Below, piece by piece: positions 56,271-64,000 of a DNA stretch of 64,000 bases. Positions within the stretch are counted from its first letter, which is position 1. Each line of letters starts with the position of its first letter. A model generated the notes under the pieces. It had not been told where the DNA came from. It did no database searches and saw only the letters and a program-made list of their open reading frames with translations. A program made the position numbers and the translations under genes. The stretch comes from Epiperipatus broadwayi (Eukaryota > Onychophora > Udeonychophora > Euonychophora > Peripatidae): NCBI GenBank assembly GCA_028023455.1, contig JAQFVV010006470.1, forward strand, positions 524,001 to 588,000, given 5' to 3'.

Positions 56271-58627
56271 CAACACATCAATTATTATAATGCAAGTAAT
56301 CACACCAAATGTACCTCAGATAATGCAAACAATTCCAGAGCCAAAATGAAAATCAGGATAGTCATCAAAAAAATAAAAAGTTAATGAAGATCAAAACAGA
56401 AGAATTAAATATCAATATCTCTAAACAATCACATCAGTCACATGACACATTGGATGAAGGACTAGAACTTAATTATTAAGTTGCTCAGGGCACTGGTAGT
56501 TTATCAAGGATCAGCTCATGATGGGTGTCCAATTATAACAATCAGAGAGAACAGAACTTAACATAATCTGCACTACAGGGTGCCAGTAGGCATTTGAACC
56601 TAGAAAATTTATATAGTAGGCAGATACGTAAGTCAAAAAAAATATTTTATATATTTTGATTCTGACCGTTAGCCCATTGTCACTAGCTCAGTGGAGATGC
56701 AGAGATAATAATATATATCTTTAATTTATATCTTAAATATAAAAAAATAAAAGCCACTGCCAGTAATTAACACACAAACAATATTTATTTATGCACATAT
56801 ATAATCATTTAAATTTGAGGAATAACATTTATTATTTTAGATTTTAATATTAACATTTAATTTAAATTATTATTTTAAAATTTTAAGATTATCCATACAA
56901 ATGAATTTAATTTTTTTTTTATTAAGATTGTCAAGTATGAATAGACTACATAGATTGTATTTGAAAAGAAAATATTCTATCCCTTATTTAACCCTAGGTC
57001 AAAATATTGCCATCAAACCGGCATCAATCCATCTGATACATTGATGTATTCAATGTAGCACAAAATATGACAGCACAAATATATATACCACACAATCAGG
57101 AATGTACATCTGAACAGCATGGTTAGAGAAGACATTGACTCTTGTCCAATACAGGAATGTTACATCTGTATAGCAAGAAGAACAATAAAAAACTCCATAG
57201 AAAGGGACTGCATTTCTATGTTTTACTATTCCCTTCCATAGGCAAAAAAGGTGTGCGGTGTATAATGGAGATCCTGCCCTTAGCGAACCTCATACTACAT
57301 CTACTAATTACACCAATATATCCACTGCATTGACCTAATCTAAATATGAAACAAATAACCTAAGAATACTCTCCCTTAATTAATTAATATAACTTTACAA
57401 ATCTATATAGCCATCAATGCCCAACTTAAATTTAACATTTATATAAATTCGCACAGATGGTTTTTATAAAAGTTTGTTGTTTAATGTTGAGCATAGATCG
57501 ACTACACAGATTACATGCTCAAAAACATTTCAACATAGACATACATGATCAAAATATAAAGTCATTGATGTAATTGCATGAGGGAATTCACTAGAAATCC
57601 AATGACAGTCATCATAAGATGCCACATTGACACCAATAACTAACAAGACATCCAAATAAATACATTTTAGATATTCAATGTGAGATATCATTATTTACCG
57701 AATGTCTATATATTTTAATCATATATGAAAACAAAAACGTAATTAAGCATGAACAAATCTATGCAAGCATCTATGCCCAACTTAAATTTAAGGCATTTAA
57801 AATTTAAACAATAAATATTAATACAAATAAAAAATAATAAAATGGAAATGATTTTTTTTTAGCAAACAAATATGTAAAAATTAAACCGTTATAATTAATT
57901 TGAAATGTAAGTCATATAAAAGTTCCTTTTTAAAATATAGATTAGCTGATCAAATCTTTAAAGTTCTTAATTACTATTAGTAATAAAAAAAATTGTTTAT
58001 ATCTTACAGTAGAAAAGTCCAGTGATTTGTTCCTGAATGAGGCCTAGCTGGTTCATTCCTGGTATTTCAGTCATTTCATTTTTAAATAAAGAGAGAGAGG
58101 GTGATATGTGCATCCTATCACACCTCTCAAAAACAATCAAGCTGCCACTGTCTGGAACTCTTTAGTTTGAATTGTTTTCCTTTTATAATGATCATCTGGA
58201 TTCAACGAACAATAAACATCACTGTTTCATTTTTTCGTTATGGTCCAGGCCTTTATTGCTGCTTCTATATTGGACAAGCTAATTTTTTTTATTCTCTCAT
58301 CTATACCTTTCCCCTGACTTTTTAATTATATAAGAGCCCCAAGGGCTAATTTGCTTTTCAATTAATTTATAAAACAATCATTTCCATTTACAAAAATATT
58401 TTATCTTTAGATCTTGTACTTTTTTCTAAAAAAGTATGTTCAAATATATATATATATATTTTAAAAAGAAAATAATTTTTAAAGTTTTGCATCTGTGTGA
58501 ATACATATACGTGTTTAACAACTCTTTAATTTCTTTAGTTTTTAGTTTTTAATAAATTTATTTTTATTTGTGAACTTAAAGTTTTTATTTTAAATTAATG
58601 TAACGGCATATTTATATATCGTTACAA
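56271..58627. other. Unassigned, partly retroelement-derived DNA
   Basis: Similar decayed blocks occur at about 56930-57060 and 57470-57600 (GACTACAYAGATT, then TCAAAATAT), suggesting two old copies of one element. 57142-57333 is a short open stretch without motifs. No host gene is recognised. Confidence 0.4.
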
Positions 58628-58735
58628 TATATATATATATATATATATATGTTAAAATGAAGATTTGCACGGGTTAAATATATAAAATACATATTTTGCG
58701 GGTTCATCCGTGTTAAAAACTTTTAATATCAATTT

Positions 58736-58775
58736 ACTGACGTTTCGACTTGGTCACACAAGCCATCCACAGAGT
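58736..58775 (-). ncRNA. Hammerhead-like motif, PLE-A foldback left arm
   Basis: Same parts as 8955-8994: ACT, CTGTGGA, T, GGCTTG/CAAGTC, GAA, ACGT, C, AGT. A6 is T. Confidence 0.45.
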
Positions 58776-58812
58776 TATAAAAAGGTAGAAAGACGGTTTC
58801 TACCTTTTTATA

Positions 58813-58852
58813 ACTCTGTGGATGGCTTGTGTGATCAAGTCGAAACGTCAGT
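58813..58852 (+). ncRNA. Hammerhead-like motif, PLE-A foldback right arm
   Basis: Mirror of the left-arm motif; one change in the stem II loop (TGTGAT for TGTGAC). Confidence 0.45.
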
Positions 58853-58898
58853 AAATTGATATTAAAAGTTTTTAACATGGATGAACCCGCAAAATATG

Positions 58899-58935
<37 letters not shown>

Positions 58936-58936
<1 letters not shown>

Positions 58937-59826
58937 CCATAATGTTTTGAGAGATACTTTTATGAACATTAAAAAGGTTATAAAAAGTATAAATAGTAAA
59001 TACAAAGGGGGAAGTAGGTTAATTATTAAACCAGTATATAAAAAAGAAATTGAATTTAGGAAATTCAATTAATGAAACAAACAATATAGAAATTGACAAA
59101 ATGAATGAAATTTATTTAATTGAATGTTTAAATTGTAATTGGGAAAGGAAAAGATTTCATATATTGCTACAATAAAGAATTAATTAAAAACTAGGATTAG
59201 ATAAAATTTATATGACAAAGCTTCAAATATTTATATACATTGTAAAGTTTTAGGACATAAAGAATTTAATATTAAAATATTGGAAGGGGTTAAAAATTAT
59301 AGGGAAAGGATAGTAAAAGAATATTTTTACATCAAAAACATAATCCTATTTTAAATAGAACTAATGGAGTAGATAAAGAATGTAAAATAATGTATAATTA
59401 AAATGGAATGTTTAAATAGGTTTGGGTAAATTGTTAAAAATTGTTTTTCTATAAAAAGATGTTTATATTTATTTAAAGCTATAGTTTAGGAAAATAGTTG
59501 TGAGAAATGTTTTACATAAGATTTAAAAAGGGGGATGTTATTTGAAATTAGGGTTGGTTTTTAATTTGTATTAAACATTTCTTGGATGATTTTAAGACAT
59601 ATTTGTCATTAAATAATGTAAAATAAAGAGTAATAAAAAGTAGCAGTGGGAGAGAGGTGTAAGTAAAATATAATTATTTTTGCTTAATGTGCTTATTACT
59701 GTTTATGTTAATGTAAAATGAAGGTATTTATGCAATTGAGGTTTATTTATAAATATGTATTTTGTATTGTTGAAGCAGATTCTTGAAAATGACTGTAAAT
59801 AGATAAAAACAGTTGAAACTTTGTAG
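58936..59826 (+). mobile_element. PLE family F, decayed 3' part
   Basis: Plus-strand blocks INSKYKGGSRLIIKPVYKKE, EIYLIECLNCNWERKRFH (GIY-YIG entry), FGHKEFNIKILEGVKNYRER and ending near NPILNRTNG form the C-terminal half of a PLE-like protein in several broken frames. The tail GACTGTAAATAGATAAAAAC closes it at about 59791-59826. The tail matches the foldback at 35187-35320. Confidence 0.6.
59780..59826 (+). ncRNA. Degenerate hammerhead-like motif, PLE-F tail
   Basis: TTGAAAA (U3/A8 core, 59783-59789), T, stem II GACTG/CAGTT, GAA, ACTT, T. Stems I and III are no longer good, so it is a relic. Confidence 0.35.
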
Positions 59827-59943
59827 TATATATATATATATGTCCAAAAGATGGCGCTATACCAAAACCGCCGAACAAGTGTAAGATTTGTTTTACATAA
59901 ACGAAAAAAGAGTCAGAAATTAACTACCTCTTTCATTTGCTCA

Positions 59944-59990
59944 CTCCCAGATCAGCTGATTTCAAGCTGGTTTGCTATCCTCAGTGGGAG
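59944..59990 (-). ncRNA. Hammerhead ribozyme, array copy 1
   Basis: On minus: stem I CTCCCA/TGGGAG, core CTGAGGA, short stem II AGC/GCT with a six-base loop and a flanking T-T mismatch, GAA, the ten-base palindrome ATCAGCTGAT (stem III), C17 at 59950, then stem I. All CUGANGA...GAAA...UH positions are present. Confidence 0.75.
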
Positions 59991-60362
59991 ATAGAGTATA
60001 GAAACTAGATCTAAAACACTGACTCTCAAGTGTTTATGCAAAACGTTTCTATCAGATTGCAAGCGTGAATTTTTCAGACTGGAAAAGTCTTCAAACCCAG
60101 CCTAGCAAGCTAGATATTTATATGGGTCTGATCTCAGTTCAGAATCACCATATAATAAAAGTCTCTGCAATATATATCATTGCAAGAAAACTCTAAAAGG
60201 TACATTTATGAAAAAACAAATACAAGTTAATCACGTAACCTGCTATCACTTGTTATTTATGTCCAAAAGATGGCGCTATACCAAAACCGCCGAACAAGTG
60301 TAAGATTTGTTTTACATAAACGAAAAAAGAGTCAGAAATTAACTACCTCTTTCATTTGCTCA

Positions 60363-60409
60363 CTCCCAGATCAGCTGATTTCAAGCTGGTTTGCTATCCT
60401 CAGTGGGAG
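60363..60409 (-). ncRNA. Hammerhead ribozyme, array copy 2
   Basis: Identical to copy 1 over all 47 bases. Predicted cleavage next to 60369, 419 bases from copy 1. Confidence 0.75.
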
Positions 60410-60991
60410 ATAGAGTATAGAAACTAGATCTAAAACACTGACTCTCAAGTGTTTATGCAAAACATTTCTATCAGATTGCAAGCGTGAATTTTTCAGACCG
60501 GAAAAGTCTTCAAACCCAGCCTAGCAAGCTAGATATTTATATGGGCCTGATCTCAGTTCAGAATCACCATATAATAAAAGTCTCTGCAATATATATCATT
60601 GCAAGAAAACTCTAAAGGTACATTTATGAAAAAACAAATACAAGTTAATCACGTAACCTTCGTTTATGTAAAACAAATCTTACACTTGTTCGGCGGTTTT
60701 GGTATAGCGCCATCTTTTGGACATAAATAACAAGTGATAGCAGGTTACGTGATTAACTTGTATTTGTTTTTTCATAAATGTACCTTTAGAGTTTTCTTGC
60801 AATGATATATATTGCAGAGACTTTTATTATATGGTGATTCTGAACCGAGATCAGACCCATATAAATATCTAGCTTGCTAGGCTGGGTTTGAAGACTTTTC
60901 CGGTCTGAAAAATTCATGCTTGCAATCTCATAGAAACGTTTTGCATAAATACTTGAGAGTCAGTGTTTTAGATCTAGTTTCTATACTCTAT

Positions 60992-61038
60992 CTCCCACTG
61001 AGGATAGCAAACCAGCTTGAAATCAGCTGATCTGGGAG
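60992..61038 (+). ncRNA. Hammerhead ribozyme, array copy 3
   Basis: Stem I CTCCCA (60992-60997) with TGGGAG (61033-61038), core CTGAGGA (60998-61004), stem II 61006-61017, GAA 61019-61021, palindrome 61022-61031, C17 at 61032 with cleavage expected after it. A further CTC (60986-60988)/GAG (61040-61042) pairing could extend stem I beyond an internal loop, where natural hammerheads have tertiary contacts. Confidence 0.77.
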
Positions 61039-61409
61039 TGAGCAAATGAAAGAGGTAGTTAATTTCTGACTCTTTTTTCGTTTATGTAAAACAAATCTTA
61101 CACTTGTTCGGCGGTTTTGGTATAGCGCCATCTTTTGGACATAAATAACAAGTGATAGCAGGTTACGTGATTAACTTGTATTTGTTTTTTCATAAATGTA
61201 CCTTTAGAGTTTTCTTGCAATGATATATATTGCAGAGACTTTTATTATATGGTGATTCTGAACTGAGATCAGACCCATATAAATATCTAGCTTGCTAGGC
61301 TGGGTTTGAAGACTTTTCCGGTCTGAAAAATTCACGCTTGCAATCTGATAGAAACGTTTTGCATAAACACTTGAGAGTCAGTGTTTTAGATGTAGTTTCT
61401 ATACTCTAT

Positions 61410-61456
61410 CTCCCACTGAGGATAGCAAACCAGCTTGAAATCAGCTGATCTGGGAG
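61410..61456 (+). ncRNA. Hammerhead ribozyme, array copy 4
   Basis: Identical 47 bases. Predicted cleavage after 61450, 418 bases from copy 3. Confidence 0.75.
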
Positions 61457-61828
61457 TGAGCAAATGAAAGAGGTAGTTAATTTCTGACTCTTTTTTTCGT
61501 TTATGTAAAACAAATCTTACACTTGTTCGGCGGTTTTGGTATAGCACCATCTTTTGGACATAAATAACAAGTGATAGCAGGTTACGTGATTAACTTGTAT
61601 TTGTTTTTTCATAAATGTACCTTTAGAGTTTTCTTGCAATGATATATATTGCAGAGACTTTTATTATATGGTGATTCTGAACTGAGATCAGACTCATATA
61701 AATATCTAGCTTGCTAGGCTGGGTTTGAAGACTTTTCCGGTCTGAAAAATTCACGCTTGCAATCTGATAGAAACGTTTTGCATAAACACTTGAGAGTCAG
61801 TGTTTTAGATCTAGTTTCTATACTCTAT

Positions 61829-61875
61829 CTCCCACTGAGGATAGCAAACCAGCTTGAAATCAGCTGATCTGGGAG
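61829..61875 (+). ncRNA. Hammerhead ribozyme, array copy 5
   Basis: Identical 47 bases. Predicted cleavage after 61869, 419 bases from copy 4. Confidence 0.75.
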
Positions 61876-62024
61876 TGAGCAAATGAAAGAGGTAGTTAAT
61901 TTCTGACTCTTTTTTCGTTTATGTAAAACAAATCTTACACTTGTTCGGCGGTTTTGGTATAGCGCCATCTTTTGGACATAAATAACAAGTGATAGCAGGT
62001 TACGTGATTAACTTGTATTTGTTT

Positions 62025-62028
<4 letters not shown>

Positions 62029-62055
<27 letters not shown>
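62029..62055. repeat. (TA)n between the retrozyme array and PLE-D
   Basis: Short TA run at the outer edge of the array and near the PLE-D tail. Confidence 0.95.
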
Positions 62056-62059
<4 letters not shown>

Positions 62060-62120
62060 TTCAAAACAATACAATAATTAATACAGTAACAATATTTTAA
62101 ACAAATATATACCAATTTAA

Positions 62121-62160
62121 TAGAAGTACTTTCAACTATCTATGTAGTCGTTGTCAACTA
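62121..62160 (-). ncRNA. Hammerhead-like motif, PLE-D tail
   Basis: On minus: TAG (stem I), TTGACAA (core with U3/A8), C, stem II GACTA/TAGTT with a six-base loop, GAA, the palindrome AGTACT (stem III), T17, CTA closing stem I. Positioned about 60 bases after the PLE-D stop codon. Confidence 0.55.
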
Positions 62161-62219
62161 GACTCAAATTGTATTAGAAAAAACCGTTACAAATGTAAAC
62201 AAAAGCAATACGTCATACA

Positions 62220-62987
62220 TCAATTTTCCCACAATTCATTAATTTTTATATTGGCTGTCTGTCTATTTATCAACTGTTGCTTTTCACTTTTTATTAACAT
62301 AGCTTCTTTAATTTTGCGTTTATTATTATTTCTTTCAATACACAGAATTTTAACTTTATTAAAATCAAAATCAAAACCATAATTACATGTTACATTATGA
62401 TCAAAAAATACTGATGGTGATACATCATCATTTCTAACATTCTCTTGTCTTGATTTTTGCACTCGTTTATATAATAACAAATGCTCCCTTGATCTTTTCT
62501 CCAATGTACATCGAGATTCCCCAATATATGCCTTTCCACAAAAACATAGCCATTTATATATTGCACAACTTTGATTTAAAATACCACACCTATTTTTTGA
62601 ATTATTTATTAATCTATTTAAATTAGGAGTAGTATAAAATGCAACTCGACATATATTTTTATATATCTGTTTTATAAATTTAACCTGTTCATTACAAATA
62701 AATGGTATTGATATCCAAGTATATTTTATTTTATCAATATCTATAGCATCTAAAATATTTCTATTATTATTAAACTTAGTAACAATATTATAAATTAATT
62801 TATGATCATATCCAACATTTAACAAATCCATAATAAATACATTTATGTTACTTATTTTATCAGAACTATATTTACATAATTTATTATTCCTAAATAAAAA
62901 TGATTTTAAACTGGATAATTTATGTGCAATTGGCACATTTGAATACCAAGGAATATATCCTCTTTTTTCAATATCTTTTATTACCAT
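62220..62987 (-). pseudogene. PLE-D RT C-terminus, linker and GIY-YIG nuclease
   Basis: 255 residues in one frame. They begin after the RT catalytic core (KRGYIPWYSNVPIAHKLSS), then FRNNKLCKYSSDKI and WISIPFICNEQVKFIKQIY. The GIY-YIG domain follows from about residue 155: IYKWLCFCGKAYIGESRCTL, EKRSREHLLLYKR, FFDHNVTCNYGFDFDF, and RKIKEAMLIKSEKQQL at the C-terminus. All look intact. The first methionine is not the true start: the protein continues upstream into 63029-63613 through a frameshift in an A-run at about 63044-63051. Best-preserved PLE protein in the window. Confidence 0.88.
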
Positions 62988-63028
62988 ACAATAATCTAAT
63001 TTATTTTTATTACGTGTAACTTTAATAT

Positions 63029-63613
63029 CTAAATACTGAATTGACTTTTTTCTTCAAAAGATTTACTCCATTTTAAACCTTCTAAACTATTTAATTCATT
63101 GAATAATACATTTATAATATCTAAACTTCCACAAACGAAAACATCATCAACATACCTGTAATAAATTTTAATACCTTGGCAATATATATTAGTATTAAGA
63201 ATTATATCTTCATATCTTGATACCACAAAACTACATATTTGTGAAACTACAGGAAGTCCCATAGGCCATCCATAATCCATTTTATAATAATTTTCATTAA
63301 ATATAGCATATATATTTTTATCAATAAAATATAATACATCATTTACAAATTTTACTTTTTTAACATCAACTTTTTTTAACCTTAAAGCATCTAATATAAT
63401 TTTTATAGATTTTAATCTATCTATTGAACCGTACATCTCACATATATCAAATGTACAAATACTATCATTATTATTAATATTAATATTTTGAATTTTCTTT
63501 ACAAAATCAAACGATGAATTAATAGTATATTTTCCAAATCCAAGAACATCTTTTAATAATGTTTCTATAAATCTACAGGTTTCATAGTAAAATGATCCGC
63601 CAAAGTCAATCAT
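63029..63613 (-). pseudogene. PLE-D reverse transcriptase core
   Basis: Contains MIDFGGSFYYETCRFIE, motif A SICTFDICEMYGSIDRL, motif B YGWPMGLPVVSQICSFV and motif C YYRYVDDVFVCG with both aspartates. The frame fails at a short A-run (T-run on plus, about 63044-63051) after KWSKSFEEK; a one-base length change there would restore continuity with 62220-62987. The open frame continues upstream to the foldback point as PRIFSNIKLHKQDKPLR. Confidence 0.88.
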
Positions 63614-63692
63614 TAATCTTAAAGGTTTATCTTGTTTATGTAGTTTAATATTCGAAAAAATTCTAGGACAAATTGCAGCAGATGGATAAAGA

Positions 63693-64000
63693 CGTCTTTA
63701 TCCATCTGCTGCAATTTGTCCTAGAATTTTTTCGAATATTAAACTACATAAACAAGATAAACCTTTAAGATTAATGATTGACTTTGGCGGATCATTTTAC
63801 TATGAAACCTGTAGATTTATAGAAACATTATTAAAAGATGTTCTTGGATTTGGAAAATATACTATTAATTCATCGTTTGATTTTGTAAAGAAAATTCAAA
63901 ATATTAATATTAATAATAATGATAGTATTTGTATATTTGATATATGTGAGATGTACGGTTCAATAGATAGATTAAAATCTATAAAAATTATATTAGATGC
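63693..64000 (+). pseudogene. PLE-D reverse transcriptase, plus-strand copy (cut by window end)
   Basis: Reverse complement of 63380-63690: ICPRIFSNIKLHKQDKPLRL, MIDFGGSFYYETCRFIE, and motif A CTFDICEMYGSIDRL, open to the last base of the window. Confidence 0.88.

Larger units (their letters stand above)
58650..58905. mobile_element. PLE-A 3' tail foldback
   Basis: Two copies of the PLE-A tail meet head to head at about 58795 with almost no spacer (arms about 58655-58795 and 58796-58905), flanked by (TA)n on both sides (58628-58650 and 58905-58935). No coding part is left. Compare 8870-9010 and 11330-11420. Confidence 0.88.
59841..62030. mobile_element. Candidate retrozyme: tandem and inverted array of a 419-base hammerhead repeat
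   Basis: About five copies of a GC-richer, non-coding 418-419-base unit, about 98% alike by eye. Two copies lie in one orientation (59841-60656), then without spacer about three and a quarter copies in the opposite orientation (60657-62030). (TA)n tracts flank both ends (59826-59841 and 62029-62055). Each full unit carries the same 47-nt hammerhead motif. Spacing between predicted cleavage points is 418-419 bases. Tandem repeats of a few hundred bases with a type I hammerhead are the definition of metazoan retrozymes, which give small circular RNAs. No ORF, and no similarity to the PLE coding parts nearby. Confidence 0.8.
62056..64000. mobile_element. Penelope-like element family D, head-to-head inverted pair
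   Basis: Minus-strand copy 62056 to about 63690. At 63688-63692 the sequence turns into its own reverse complement (GCAGATGGATAAAGACG, then CGTCTTTATCCATCTGC), and a plus-strand copy runs to the window end. Within the visible part the arms look identical, so this is a recent foldback. Both copies lack the region upstream of RT motif A. Confidence 0.92.

Noticed and set aside
59841-62030. CRISPR-like interpretation of the regular array
   Set aside because: Units are 419-base whole-monomer repeats without unique spacers, in a eukaryotic context.

Overview
This is a stretch of animal nuclear DNA: very AT-rich, gene-poor, full of (TA)n, (TAA)n and (CA)n microsatellites and retroelement remains, with one 500-base assembly gap (33300-33799). 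The only host gene I can support is a small secreted leucine-rich-repeat protein split over two exons, 24573-25137 and 52755-52921, both on +. They join in phase across a 27.6 kb intron. Its layout (signal peptide, CXC-type LRR N-cap, LRRs, short LRR C-cap) is one I associate with arthropod LRR proteins of the Oplophorus-luciferase non-catalytic-subunit type, so an arthropod, perhaps a chelicerate, is my best guess at low to moderate confidence.

Layout. 1-174 is a foldback. 733-2895 is a 5'-truncated RTE-like LINE (-), with a second fragment at 28369-29036. 8870-16740 holds three Penelope-like elements (PLEs; reverse transcriptase plus GIY-YIG nuclease): A (8870-11420, inverted pair), B (12863-13611, inverted pair) and C (14004-16740, single broken copy interrupted by a SINE-like insert with a 14-base target duplication). 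18873-24280 is a tandem pair of a 2.65 kb non-coding repeat; an inverted partial copy lies at 45063-46040. The LRR gene follows, with its intron holding further PLEs (27490-28290, 35187-35320, E at 43465-44850, B again at 46259-46575). After the gene come a LINE 3' end (54014-54557), a decayed gag-like ORF (55258-56270), PLE-A and PLE-F fragments (58650-59826), a tandem/inverted array of a 419-base repeat (59841-62030) and PLE-D (62056-64000, inverted pair running off the window).

The most interesting system is ribozyme-linked. Every full monomer of the 59841-62030 array carries an identical 47-nt hammerhead-ribozyme fold with a self-complementary stem III, as expected for a dimeric type I hammerhead. 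This makes the array a strong candidate metazoan retrozyme. The same architecture occurs near the 3' ends of five PLE families in the window, and the normally invariant C3-G8 core pair is replaced in a correlated way by U3-A8 (families B, D, F) or A3-U8 (family E). PLEs and the retrozyme share (TA)n flanks and head-to-head inverted arrangement, which fits mobilisation of the retrozyme by PLE machinery. That link is inference.
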